Origin: Bacteroidales bacterium
Lineage (GTDB): Bacteria > Bacteroidota > Bacteroidia > Bacteroidales > UBA932
DNA length: 64,000 nt
Assembly (NCBI GenBank): GCA_017437125.1
Contig: JAFSBV010000015.1
Location: forward strand, 1 to 64,000
Direction: 5' to 3'
A model generated the notes under the pieces. It saw only the letters and a list, made by a program, of their open reading frames with translations, had not been told where the DNA came from and ran no database searches. The position numbers were made by a program, and so were the translations under genes. Position 1 is the first letter of the stretch. Each line of letters opens with the position of its first letter. Shown here one piece after another: positions 1 through 8,005 of this stretch.

Positions 1-1
1 T

Positions 2-100
2 TCATTGAAGGTAGGATATGAGTACCAGCTTGGATTCTGGGGACATCTTGACGGAAAGCACATGCATAATATCAAACTCGGAGTAGCATACACATTCTAA
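2..100 (+). CDS. C-terminal end of an outer-membrane beta-barrel protein (partial)
   Basis: The reading frame is open from the left edge to a TAA and gives 32 residues ending in KLGVAYTF. Alternating polar and hydrophobic residues and a terminal phenylalanine are typical of the last strand of an outer-membrane beta-barrel recognised by the BAM machinery. Only the tail is visible, so the family cannot be named. The small gene that follows starts 11 bases downstream and could share its transcript. Confidence 0.6.
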   Translation, partial: SLKVGYEYQLGFWGHLDGKHMHNIKLGVAYTF

Positions 101-111
101 TACAAATAATC

Positions 112-294
112 ATGGCAACGCTTAAACCAAAGAAGACAAAGATTGAAGACACAGTTGTGGGAACTTACCAGAAGATCGAGGATGCCGTAGTCGGCACTTA
201 CCAGAAGATCGAGGACAAATTCGTCGAGAAATTTCTTGACGTTGAAGAGGAAATCATTGAGATTCCTGAAGAGGGAGACGAAACAGATAAATAA
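112..294 (+). CDS. small repeat protein with tandem VVGTYQKIED units
   Basis: A 60-residue charged protein without signal peptide or membrane segment. An 11-residue unit, VVGTYQKIED plus one residue, occurs twice in tandem (about residues 15-36), preceded by a degenerate KIED and followed by KFVEKFL and an acidic tail. At DNA level 20 bases are identical in the two copies (163-182 and 196-215), 33 bases apart. From memory, similar short proteins with repeated VVxxYKKIED and a FVxKFL ending are common in gut Firmicutes; their function is unknown to me. The repeat suggests an amphipathic helix. It lies between an outer-membrane protein and a secreted helical protein. Confidence 0.7.
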   Translation: MATLKPKKTKIEDTVVGTYQKIEDAVVGTYQKIEDKFVEKFLDVEEEIIEIPEEGDETDK

Positions 295-320
295 TTGCAC
301 ACATTTTAAAGAAAGAAGAG

Positions 321-665
321 ATGAAAAAGTTTATGAAGATCATGGGTGTTGCCGCCCTTATGACAGGCATAACGACAGGAGCTATGGCTCAGGAGCAGAC
401 TCAGGAAACAGAGAAGCCAGGATTCTTCAAGCAGGCGTTCCGTGACATGAAGGAAAGCGCAAAGAGGCAGAGGGAGATCGACAAGGCCAACTTCAAGGCT
501 CAGAAGATGGAGACCAAGGCATTCTATCAGGAACAGAAGGCGAAGAGAAATCCTGAAGTGCGCAAGATGGTTCAGGAACAGGAGTATCAGAAGCAGATGG
601 CAGAGGCTAAGGCACGCCAGGAGGCTGCTCAGAAGAGGATTGACGAGGCGAAGAACAATCAGTAA
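321..665 (+). CDS. secreted, highly charged helical protein of unknown function
   Basis: A 114-residue protein. Residues 1-23 form a clear signal peptide (KKF start, hydrophobic core, cleavage after AMA before QEQTQ). The mature part is almost free of helix breakers and very rich in K, E, Q, A and R, predicting one long periplasmic helix or coiled coil. It is separated by only two bases from the next gene, so the two are probably cotranscribed. I do not recognise the family. The high charge is reminiscent of periplasmic Skp-like or coiled-coil proteins, but no specific motif supports a function. Confidence 0.7.
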   Translation: MKKFMKIMGVAALMTGITTGAMAQEQTQETEKPGFFKQAFRDMKESAKRQREIDKANFKAQKMETKAFYQEQKAKRNPEVRKMVQEQEYQKQMAEAKARQEAAQKRIDEAKNNQ

Positions 666-667
666 TC

Positions 668-1075
668 ATGAAGATTGTGACAGTGATATTTGAAGAGCCT
701 CTTCATCATGTATGTCTGATGTCTGGACTGAAACAGACATACGCCAGAATGCCGTTCCTAAATAAAAGAGTGCATGAGGTCAGAGGAAAGGTGATGACAA
801 TTGATAATATCGTCCCACCGCCTCCTATGATGAACAACCCAGGCAGAAGGACAGGCATAAGAGGCACAAGAAATATGGTAGGAGTCTCATATTGGAAGAA
901 TAAACTTTCGATTGAGTACAGGGAGGATATGTGCAACTGCGAAGATATCACTGCATTCGTCAACAGTCTCATAGAGGACTATATGCATTTCAGGCATCCG
1001 TTCATGAAGATAACAATTAAAGATGGCAAATGCCATGAACATATATCAGGCCATCTCATCGCAAAGATCATGTAA
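668..1075 (+). CDS. hypothetical protein
   Basis: A 135-residue soluble protein starting two bases after the preceding secreted helical protein. It has no signal peptide or membrane segment. It contains a run of four prolines followed by MMNNPGRR (about residues 56-67), a possible metal pair CNC (about 94-96) and HxxxxFRHPF-like aromatic and basic patches near residue 110. I recognise no family. The tight spacing with the upstream gene argues that it is a real gene. It converges with an AraC gene whose stop lies eight bases further on. Confidence 0.6.
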   Translation: MKIVTVIFEEPLHHVCLMSGLKQTYARMPFLNKRVHEVRGKVMTIDNIVPPPPMMNNPGRRTGIRGTRNMVGVSYWKNKLSIEYREDMCNCEDITAFVNSLIEDYMHFRHPFMKITIKDGKCHEHISGHLIAKIM

Positions 1076-1083
1076 CATTACCG

Positions 1084-1899
1084 TCAGTCTTTCGATAAGG
1101 ACTGGCGGTATGCTTTTGGGGACATACCCTCGACTCTTTTAAAGTATTTACCAAAGACTGACTGAGACGGGAAATCCAGGTCGTCGCTGATTTCCTGAAT
1201 GGTCATCGAAGTTGACGAAAGACAGCTTTTTGCATATAGGACCACATGCTTTTCTATCCAATCCAAAGCAGTCATGCCGGTCTCCTGCTTTAGCATTGTC
1301 GAAAGATATTTGCTGGTCACGCAAAGTTTGTCTGCATAGAAGCCTATGTCACGCTGAGTCTTGAAATTCTCGGCGACAAGAACCATGAATCTCTCACACT
1401 TTTCCTGCTGGACAGTCATTGCAGATGGTTGGCTATGAAGACCGTGCATATAATATCCGAGACCATAATAATGAGCCGAGAAAAGGTGTTTTACTATTTC
1501 TTCTCTATATGGATTGTCCGGCTGCTTCATCAAACTCGACACTTGCCTATATACAGATGTAAGGACATCTATAACTTCTGGAGAAACGCTATAGAACTGC
1601 GTATCCTTGATGAAGAGTCTTTCCTGAAGGCTGACAGGGAGATTTAATGAATCAGTAAAATTCTGACTGACGACCATACCGAATCCGGAGAAATCCTCAT
1701 CAAGGTCTATTGACTCTACCACCTGACCGGGAAGGAAAAGAGCCACTGCTGGAGCCTTCAATGACCACATACGGAAATCCACCAGGCAAGAGAATTGTCC
1801 GGCTGTAATCACAATCTGAGTAACCTTCTTTATCTTATGAGGGAAGCGGAGTCCTTTCAGAATACTTCCACTTTCCAAAAGTTCAATATCCTGCAGCAT
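1084..1899 (-). CDS. AraC-family transcriptional regulator
   Basis: A 271-residue protein. The C-terminal about 100 residues are an AraC/XylS double helix-turn-helix: the first HTH around FYADKLCVTSKYLSTMLK, the second around IQEISDDLDFPSQSVFGKYFK followed by the conserved GMSPKAYR. The N-terminal about 165 residues resemble a cupin-like effector domain. Family members of this layout bind DNA next to target genes in response to a small ligand that cannot be read from the sequence. It is preceded by a near-consensus Bacteroidetes promoter whose -7 box ends eight bases before the ATG. The divergent-side neighbour is an HXXEE membrane protein. Confidence 0.85.
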   Translation of the reverse strand: MLQDIELLESGSILKGLRFPHKIKKVTQIVITAGQFSCLVDFRMWSLKAPAVALFLPGQVVESIDLDEDFSGFGMVVSQNFTDSLNLPVSLQERLFIKDTQFYSVSPEVIDVLTSVYRQVSSLMKQPDNPYREEIVKHLFSAHYYGLGYYMHGLHSQPSAMTVQQEKCERFMVLVAENFKTQRDIGFYADKLCVTSKYLSTMLKQETGMTALDWIEKHVVLYAKSCLSSTSMTIQEISDDLDFPSQSVFGKYFKRVEGMSPKAYRQSLSKD

Positions 1900-1906
1900 A
1901 ACTCTG

Positions 1907-1937
1907 CAAATTTACCAAATCGGAAGAATAGAACAAA
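1907..1937 (-). promoter_or_regulatory. Bacteroidetes-type promoter of the AraC gene
   Basis: On the minus strand TTTG (1937-1934), 19 bases, then TAAATTTG (1914-1907). This fits the TTTG-N19-21-TAnnTTTG consensus exactly. Only seven bases separate the -7 box from the ATG at 1899, so the transcript would be almost leaderless if this start is right. Confidence 0.65.
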
Positions 1938-2047
1938 TTGGGTAAGATTTCATAAGAATATTGCGCTAATCTTGAAGAAGAATATGCCAATATACGACGA
2001 ATCCTCGACATACGTGTCGAGGATTGTGTCTTTTAGAGAATTCAATT

Positions 2048-2662
2048 TTATTTCCCGAAACGTTTTTTTGCGATAGCGAACATATCCTTGTAACGGAATC
2101 CTATCATTGCCATGAGAGACCGTTGCATTATCGCAAAGCAGGCGATGAATAGGAACGGACCAAAAGTGTAGTCGTACCATTGTGCCAAATGGTTAGTCGC
2201 AAGGTAGGCTATCAGGGCAATTCCGGTTACAAGTTCTATCTCAGCGGTCACCATGCCTGGCGTGTAAGGCTTGTTCAGTCTGAATATCTTTATGCCTGCG
2301 ATATGGACTATTCCTTCGAAGATGCTGAATGCTGCTACGGTTACAACAAACAATGGAATTCGGTCTCCATAAAAGAATGGTAAAATTGTCATCGCGAACA
2401 GGAATACGCCAGTGATAAGTCTGCTGCCGCGTTTGATCTCTGTACTGACATCCATCTGGAGTACGTTTGCTGATATCAGGTCAACGAAACCTCCTGGGTA
2501 GTGTCCCTCTTCCCATTCATGCAGGACGTAGAGAAAAGAAAGGAATACAACGAATTTCTGAATGACGGTCAGTTCACCCATGAAAATGGCGACACAGACG
2601 ATGAGGAGCAAGGCAATCACTGAGTAGATTTCCAATGCATAGTTCTTCATGAATTTCCACAT
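2048..2662 (-). CDS. HXXEE-domain integral membrane protein
   Basis: A 204-residue protein with about five to six hydrophobic segments. The motif HEWEEGHYPGGF (near residue 50) is the HxxEE signature of a family of bacterial membrane proteins whose conserved His and Glu residues lie in the membrane and may bind metal. The function is not established. I chose the ATG at 2662 (MWKFMKNYAL) because a -7 box at 2697-2690 overlaps the longer start at 2692. It diverges from the AraC gene at 2823, a possible regulator. Confidence 0.75.
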   Translation of the reverse strand: MWKFMKNYALEIYSVIALLLIVCVAIFMGELTVIQKFVVFLSFLYVLHEWEEGHYPGGFVDLISANVLQMDVSTEIKRGSRLITGVFLFAMTILPFFYGDRIPLFVVTVAAFSIFEGIVHIAGIKIFRLNKPYTPGMVTAEIELVTGIALIAYLATNHLAQWYDYTFGPFLFIACFAIMQRSLMAMIGFRYKDMFAIAKKRFGK

Positions 2663-2689
2663 AATATCTAACAGATTTTTAAGTTTTTG

Positions 2690-2697
2690 CAAAATTA
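2690..2697 (-). promoter_or_regulatory. -7 box of the HXXEE gene
   Basis: TAATTTTG on the minus strand matches TAnnTTTG and lies 27 bases before the ATG at 2662. No clear TTTG was found at the -33 position. It decides against the upstream in-frame ATG at 2692. Confidence 0.45.
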
Positions 2698-2794
2698 GCC
2701 AGACAGTATCGTTCTGGCCTTATCTTCTGATTTCATAATATTATCTTTTTATTGCCATTATAGTCAGAATTGTCACTATTTGTTCAATTCTTAT

Positions 2795-2802
2795 TATCTT
2801 TA
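2795..2802 (+). promoter_or_regulatory. possible -7 box of the AraC gene at 2823
   Basis: TATCTTTA differs from TAnnTTTG in one base and lies 20 bases before the ATG. A degenerate TTG (2770-2772) sits 22 bases upstream. Confidence 0.3.
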
Positions 2803-2822
2803 CAAAGTTTTGAAGATTTAGA

Positions 2823-3659
2823 ATGACGCAGGAAATAGACATATCGAAATTTTCGAGACAGGACAGTCCATCTCTTATTGTTCATGACGGTTTTGTGATG
2901 AACAGGTCTGTGAATGTAAAGAATGCTGTCGGAAGAATATTGAAGATAGGAGAACCGTATCGTCTGGTTGAGAATCGAATAGTCAGGGTCATCAGCGGAA
3001 ATATTTCCATCTCTGTCAATATGAAGTCCTATAATCTTAATGCTGGTGATGCATTAGTTGTTTCCAGTGGTACAATTGTGGAGATAACCAATCATTCTGA
3101 TGACGGATTTGTGGATCTACTAGGATTTCAGAATCCGGTGTGGGAAGATGGAAGAAAAGTACTATTCATGGGTCTCGAATGCAGTTCCTGGCTTGATGCC
3201 TACTTCACGCTTCTGTATGACTCAGCATCTGTATCACCTTTCAACAAGAAGGCTGTCGAATACCTGATTGCATCGCTATGCTCCAGAGCATCAGACGCAT
3301 GCCGTCGTTATGAAACGGAAAGCTCAGACAAAACAGACCGACAGTTTGCACTGTATGAAGAATTCATTGATAAGCTGTCTGAGGCTAAAGGAAAGCATAA
3401 CGTCTCGCATTACGCTGAACTTCTGAATATATCTTCCAATTATTTGAGCAGGATAGTTTCCATGATAGGTGGTGGGACTGCAATAGACATGATCAACCGC
3501 TCTGTCATCCTTAAGGCGAAGGTGCTGCTCAAGAACAGCGATATGACGATAGAGAATATCTCCGAAGAACTGAACTTTCCCAATAGCCCGTACTTTTGCC
3601 GATTCTTCAAAAGGGAAACAGGCATGACTCCGACAGGGTATAGAAAACAGGAAATGTAG
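2823..3659 (+). CDS. AraC-family transcriptional regulator with N-terminal cupin
   Basis: A 278-residue protein. Residues about 20-115 read as a cupin (IGEPYRLVENRIVRVISGNISI and NAGDALVVSSGTIVEI are typical jelly-roll strands). Residues about 175-278 form the AraC DNA-binding domain with HTHs around YAELLNISSNYLSRIVS and IENISEELNFPNSPYFCRFFK and the closing GMTPTGYRKQ. It diverges from the HXXEE membrane protein gene across 160 bases, the usual arrangement for a local regulator. Unlike the two other AraC proteins in the window it lacks the H-F-[KR]-T linker before the first HTH. The ligand is unknown. Confidence 0.85.
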   Translation: MTQEIDISKFSRQDSPSLIVHDGFVMNRSVNVKNAVGRILKIGEPYRLVENRIVRVISGNISISVNMKSYNLNAGDALVVSSGTIVEITNHSDDGFVDLLGFQNPVWEDGRKVLFMGLECSSWLDAYFTLLYDSASVSPFNKKAVEYLIASLCSRASDACRRYETESSDKTDRQFALYEEFIDKLSEAKGKHNVSHYAELLNISSNYLSRIVSMIGGGTAIDMINRSVILKAKVLLKNSDMTIENISEELNFPNSPYFCRFFKRETGMTPTGYRKQEM

Positions 3660-3796
3660 AAGATAGATAAACAATAGTGAACACTTTTGGCCTACTAATC
3701 AGACTAATATATGCCTTTGCTCGACTTATTGATATTCGTTGTAACTATACGCCGATTCTCATCCTCGATTCAGAGGAACTTGCTGACACGCAAAAA

Positions 3797-3826
3797 GCCT
3801 TGATTTGGAAGGTACCAGATCAAGGC
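3797..3826. terminator. bidirectional intrinsic terminator
   Basis: A 12-bp stem (3797-3808 with 3815-3826, one G-T wobble) with a six-base loop lies between the AraC gene and the carbohydrate-binding lipoprotein gene, whose 3' ends face each other. TCTCTTTT follows on the plus strand and TTTTTG on the minus strand. Confidence 0.75.
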
Positions 3827-3900
3827 ATCTCTTTTAGACTATGTGTAAGTACAGACCGAAAAATCGAATTTACGAATCCGGGTAAGAATACCAGAACCAT

Positions 3901-5817
3901 TTAATTCCACCATCCCGGACCCCAGCCGCCGTTGCCTGGACCTACGTTTCCCGGGCCACCACCCGGACCACCTCCGGGACCATTGCTCTGGCCTACGGTT
4001 GTTGTGAGACTGTTGGAAGTGAAAGTTCCCAGTTCAGTCCCTGCCGTATAGGATCCATCCTCAAACCAGCCGTTCCAGTTGACTGTGTTTCCGCTTAATG
4101 AACCTCCGGAATACACTGTGTAAGTCTTACCGGACTTGATGTCTGGAGATGAGAAAAACAATGACATGCCGTTTATCGTTCTCGGGAGTTCGTACTTCAG
4201 GACAGGACTGCCCTCGGCATCTGTAATCACGAAAAGTTCACCGGTCTTCGCCTGTACGCCATTGTAAATGACGGACCTCTGAGTGCTTGAACTTGATGTG
4301 GAAATCGCGGCTCCGCCAGTACCTATCAATGTGCCTCCGGTCACGATGAAGTTCTGGCTGTTGTCGCAGTCCAGCCCTTCTTCCGGAGCACCGCTTCCTG
4401 AAGCGATGACAAGCCCTCCATTGACCCAAAGTTTTCCGTTTGAGTCTATGCCATCGTTATTATCGGCAAAAGCGAAGATCTTTCCTCCATTTATTTCCAT
4501 GCCGACAGGACTGTCTCCTCCCACATTGATGGCATCATCGTATGCATAGACGAACACCTCTCCTCCATTGACAGTTATCTTCGACTTGCTCTCAAGTCCT
4601 TCCGAACCGTCACTTCTTCCTGTTACTTGAATATTCAGTACCCCACCGTTGATTGTGATTTCTCCATCTGCCTTGACTCCTTTGGGAGAAGAATCCAGAT
4701 CGAGCGATTCATTATATATATATTTGCCTCCGGAAGTCACTACGTTGACTGTTCCGTCATTCATAGTGATACCGCCGTCCGCATTCAGGCCCTTGCCTCC
4801 TTCTCCAGTGCTTACGCACAAGATTTCGCCATCGTAAATCATGATATTGCCGTCGGCCTTCACTCCTGCAGGGGATGATGTATCATTCTCATCATCTTCA
4901 TAGATCGATCCGCCGGATGTGTATAATTTGAGCTGGCCTCCCTTGACGGTTACATCTGCATCTGAACTGAGACATTTTCCGGCATCTGCGGAGGTCTTGG
5001 CCCAGATGTAGCCGCCGAGTACCGTTATTCCCTCGGCTTTTATACAGTTGTCTTTAACGTCATTTATCGCCAAGGTCACTCCAGGTCTCACGATCAGCGA
5101 GGATTTGACTGAAATACCGTGTTTTTTCTTTCCTGTAAGTGAGAGGATTCCGGAACCGCTCACAACTACCGATCCTTTACAATATATCGCACCGTTCCTC
5201 TTTTCATCTGCGGCAGTGACTCCTTCAGGATAATATGACTCGTCTGACTGCGATTCCGCATCACAGATTATGTTTGTCGTTCCCTCCGCAAGATGCAGAT
5301 ACATGAGCGACTTGTTCTGTATATTGATTGCCGCACTCTTTGCAGAAGTCAGTTCAAGACCGTTCAATGTGAGTTTCACTGCCGAGTTGCCATATATCTT
5401 AAGCTGTCCGTCATCAGATTTTCCTGATGCGATGATTTCTGCTGCTCCTGCATCAGTCAGATCAAGGGCCACGTCGGCACCTGTAATATAATCTTTCACA
5501 GCATCGCCTGTAGATGTGACTGTAGCAGAATTACCTGAGTAGGTAACTGTCACGGTTGTTACAAATTCCTGATTTTCCCAATATGTTTCATCTCCGGCAA
5601 TGACGGCATCCGCCCCTTTGTCGGTTGCAGTGAGCCCGTCATATCCGTTTTCCTCAGTTGATATTTCTAGAGTGTAGTTTTCCACTTCGTTCTCGCCTCG
5701 GTCCTGTCCCGGCATTCCCGGTATTTCCGGCGGTACCATATCGTCCGGTCTGTCAGCGGGCGTGCAGGACAGAACTGCAAATAGTGTCAGAGCACTGATG
5801 ATGATTGTCTTCTTCAT
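3901..5817 (-). CDS. secreted carbohydrate-binding beta-helix lipoprotein (Cthe_2159/DUF4353-like)
   Basis: A 638-residue protein. A lipoprotein signal ends at the lipobox FAVLSC (Cys about 18). From about residue 105 to 520 the sequence is a series of short repeated rungs with phrases such as GGSIYEDDENDTSSPAGVKA, MNDGTVNVVTSGG, NGGVLNIQVTG and NDGIDSNG, as expected for a right-handed parallel beta-helix. The pattern fits the carbohydrate-binding family first described from Clostridium thermocellum Cthe_2159. The last 25 residues are Gly/Pro/Trp rich (PGGGPGGGP). It is probably anchored to the outer membrane and binds acidic polysaccharide; it is not obviously an enzyme. It is divergently placed against a LytS/LytTR pair. 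Confidence 0.75.
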   Translation of the reverse strand: MKKTIIISALTLFAVLSCTPADRPDDMVPPEIPGMPGQDRGENEVENYTLEISTEENGYDGLTATDKGADAVIAGDETYWENQEFVTTVTVTYSGNSATVTSTGDAVKDYITGADVALDLTDAGAAEIIASGKSDDGQLKIYGNSAVKLTLNGLELTSAKSAAINIQNKSLMYLHLAEGTTNIICDAESQSDESYYPEGVTAADEKRNGAIYCKGSVVVSGSGILSLTGKKKHGISVKSSLIVRPGVTLAINDVKDNCIKAEGITVLGGYIWAKTSADAGKCLSSDADVTVKGGQLKLYTSGGSIYEDDENDTSSPAGVKADGNIMIYDGEILCVSTGEGGKGLNADGGITMNDGTVNVVTSGGKYIYNESLDLDSSPKGVKADGEITINGGVLNIQVTGRSDGSEGLESKSKITVNGGEVFVYAYDDAINVGGDSPVGMEINGGKIFAFADNNDGIDSNGKLWVNGGLVIASGSGAPEEGLDCDNSQNFIVTGGTLIGTGGAAISTSSSSTQRSVIYNGVQAKTGELFVITDAEGSPVLKYELPRTINGMSLFFSSPDIKSGKTYTVYSGGSLSGNTVNWNGWFEDGSYTAGTELGTFTSNSLTTTVGQSNGPGGGPGGGPGNVGPGNGGWGPGWWN

Positions 5818-5844
5818 TTTCTGATTTCAATTTTTAAAACTCCA

Positions 5845-5852
5845 CAAAATTA
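5845..5852 (-). promoter_or_regulatory. -7 box of the carbohydrate-binding lipoprotein gene
   Basis: TAATTTTG on the minus strand lies 27 bases before the ATG at 5817. No convincing -33 element was seen. Confidence 0.4.
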
Positions 5853-5997
5853 ATTTAATCAAAATCAATGCAGAATACCTAAATCAGCGAAACTGATGAA
5901 AATCCGGATAAACGGAATGTGGCATTACATTCAAACGGCGACATTTGCTCTTGACAGAAAAATCATCCTTACATTCATTTGCATCTTGATTTCTTTC

Positions 5998-6005
5998 TAA
6001 ATTTG
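5998..6005 (+). promoter_or_regulatory. -7 box of the LytS/LytTR operon
   Basis: TAAATTTG is a perfect TAnnTTTG. A TTTG at 5978-5981 is 16 bases upstream, shorter than usual. The box ends four bases before the ATG at 6010, so transcription would begin about at that ATG. This favours the downstream start at 6046. Confidence 0.45.
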
Positions 6006-6045
6006 CTGAATGAATATTCTGAGGATAGGATCGAAGGGTGACAGC

Positions 6046-7161
6046 ATGCGTAATGAACGTGTGCTGTATATCTCTATATGGACGATTGCAGTCCTGCTTC
6101 CGATTATTCTTGAGTTCTGGGAATATATCAATAATTCCGCATTTGATTGGCATCCGGTTGTCAGATGGTGGAAGGGGCTGTTTCCACTTGTAATCATTTT
6201 CCTGCTGCACAATCATATCCTGATGCCTCATCTGCTCAAGAAAGGGAGAATATGGTATTATGGCATTTCTATATGTGCGGTCTTGCTGACATACGGGGCA
6301 TTGTCCTACACCATAGACGATAGCAGGCCTGACCATCGCAAGGAACAGCATTCCCCTCCGCCACCTCGTTTTGACGGTCCGGACTTCCGTCCGCCAATGC
6401 CGTTTCAGGAACCTCCGAAACGACCCGTTCCTGAAAGGAAGCCTCATTTTATGGTCCCGCTTCCTATGCTGTTCCGTATCGTGCTCGCTCTTCTTACCAT
6501 TGGAGTCAATGTCGCGATATCACTCTCTTTCAGTTATAGGAGAGAACAGGATGATAGGAAGGAACTGGAGAAATTCAAGCTTCAGGAAGAACTCAAGTAC
6601 CTCAAGCAGCAGATAAGCCCTCATTTCTTCATGAATGTCCTGAACAATATTCACGAAATGGCAGACGAAGATGTGGTCAAGGCGCAGGATATGATTCTCG
6701 AACTCTCGCAGCTGATGCGATATGTCCTTTATGAAAGTGAGAACGGGGCTACGGATCTTTCTTCGGAGTCCAGATTCATATCAAGTTACGTGGGCCTTAT
6801 GAAGATGAGATACCTCGAAGAGATCGTGAAGGTCAATCTTGAACTGCCTGATGAGACCTCTGCTAACCTTCGTGTTCCTCCTCTGCTTTTCATATCATTC
6901 ATAGAGAATGCCTTCAAGCACGGTGTCAGTTACCTGAATGACACGGAGATAAATATAAAACTCTACGAGATGAACGGGAAAGTGATGTTCTGCTGTGACA
7001 ACACTGTCCCGGAGAAACCTGCCGGATCCAAGAAAGAAGGAGGAGTAGGACTGGCCAATGTAAGAAGGCGTCTTGATCTGCTATATGGAAACGACTACTC
7101 GTTAAAGATATCTGAAGAAGAGCAACGTTACTCCGTTACACTCGTAATACCAGGAATATGA
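6046..7161 (+). CDS. LytS/YehU-type sensor histidine kinase
   Basis: A 371-residue membrane sensor. Three to four hydrophobic segments lie in the first 160 residues, with a Pro-rich loop (PPPPRFDGPDFRPPMP) between the second and last. A His_kinase domain follows: LKQQISPHFFMNVLNNIHEM carries the phospho-accepting His, and the HATPase region holds SFIENAFKHGVSY (N box) and GGVGLANVRRRLDLLYG (G box). It overlaps the response regulator gene by ATGA, so the pair is translationally coupled. In such pairs the kinase phosphorylates the LytTR regulator. The divergent lipoprotein gene is the natural target candidate; the signal is unknown. Start 6046 (MRNERVLYIS) is preferred over 6010 because of the promoter position. 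Confidence 0.85.
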   Translation: MRNERVLYISIWTIAVLLPIILEFWEYINNSAFDWHPVVRWWKGLFPLVIIFLLHNHILMPHLLKKGRIWYYGISICAVLLTYGALSYTIDDSRPDHRKEQHSPPPPRFDGPDFRPPMPFQEPPKRPVPERKPHFMVPLPMLFRIVLALLTIGVNVAISLSFSYRREQDDRKELEKFKLQEELKYLKQQISPHFFMNVLNNIHEMADEDVVKAQDMILELSQLMRYVLYESENGATDLSSESRFISSYVGLMKMRYLEEIVKVNLELPDETSANLRVPPLLFISFIENAFKHGVSYLNDTEINIKLYEMNGKVMFCCDNTVPEKPAGSKKEGGVGLANVRRRLDLLYGNDYSLKISEEEQRYSVTLVIPGI

Positions 7162-7865
7162 ACATAAGATGCATAATTGTCGATGACGAGCCTCTGGCTC
7201 TTAACAAGCTGAAACGCTATATACTCAAATATCCGTTTCTGGAACTTGTCGCCTCGTGTCATAATGTCGAGACGGCCAGGCGTGCATTGGAGTCCGGCGA
7301 AGTCGATCTGATCTTCATAGACATCAATATGCCTGATGTAAACGGTCTTGAGTTCATACGTACCCTGGAGAATCCTCCTATGGTCGTGTTTGTTACAGCC
7401 TATCCTGAATATGCCGCTGAGAGTTACAAGGTAAATGCTCTTGACTATCTGCTTAAGCCGTTCGGAATTGAAGAGTTCAACAGAGTGGCCGAGAAGATCT
7501 TCAACCATTGGCAACTCATTCAAAATCAAAATAAATCATCATCTACCACAGAAGAATGTGTCAGATATCTCAAGTGCGACCATCGCTTTCTTCGTGTGGA
7601 ATGTGATGATATCAGATACATAGAAGGGCAGAGCGAATACCTCAAGATACATCTGGTTTCCGATAATCCGTTCCTGACGCATATGACCTTCCGTCAGATA
7701 ACGGATTCTTTTCCAGACAATTTCATTCAGATTCACCGCTCATACGTTGTGAATATGAAGCACGTCGTGTCAGCCGAACGCACACTGGTCGTTCTGGATG
7801 ACGGCACCCGTCTCCCAGTCAGTTCCTCAAGAAGATATAATCTGCTGGAGTATATGAATATCTGA
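7158..7865 (+). CDS. LytTR-family response regulator
   Basis: A 235-residue protein. Residues 1-120 are a receiver domain with acidic pocket DDEPLA, phospho-acceptor Asp in LIFIDINMPDVNG, VFVTAYPEYA and the conserved Lys in YLLKPF. Residues about 135-235 are a LytTR DNA-binding domain (IRYIEGQSEYLKI, HMTFRQI, FIQIHRSYVVN, LPVSSSRR). It is cotranscribed with the kinase gene through a four-base overlap. LytTR proteins bind direct repeats upstream of their targets. Confidence 0.9.
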   Translation: MNIRCIIVDDEPLALNKLKRYILKYPFLELVASCHNVETARRALESGEVDLIFIDINMPDVNGLEFIRTLENPPMVVFVTAYPEYAAESYKVNALDYLLKPFGIEEFNRVAEKIFNHWQLIQNQNKSSSTTEECVRYLKCDHRFLRVECDDIRYIEGQSEYLKIHLVSDNPFLTHMTFRQITDSFPDNFIQIHRSYVVNMKHVVSAERTLVVLDDGTRLPVSSSRRYNLLEYMNI

Positions 7866-7939
7866 TCTGAATACTGAATATAGTGATATTATCTGAATTC
7901 AGATATCAAGTCTCCAGACCTCGTGAGTGATAAGCAAAC

Positions 7940-7955
7940 AGCCCGGTGGGCTTTT
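7940..7955 (+). terminator. weak hairpin between convergent genes
   Basis: AGCCC, loop GGT, GGGCT, then TTT follow the response regulator stop (7865). The stem is only five base pairs. The gap to the facing AraC gene also holds a second GC-rich imperfect hairpin around 7963-7982. This is a possible terminator only. Confidence 0.35.
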
Positions 7956-8005
7956 GCAGCGAGCAGCCCGCGTTAGCTGGGTTAATCGAGCGGAGCAAGT
8001 TATGA

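Noticed and set aside
163-215. 20-base direct repeat as a possible CRISPR or mobile element trace
   Set aside because: There are only two copies, in frame, encoding the repeated protein unit.
3677-3904. 75-residue plus-strand open frame after the AraC gene
   Set aside because: It spans the bidirectional terminator at 3797-3826, has no homologous look or promoter, and runs into the end of the facing gene.
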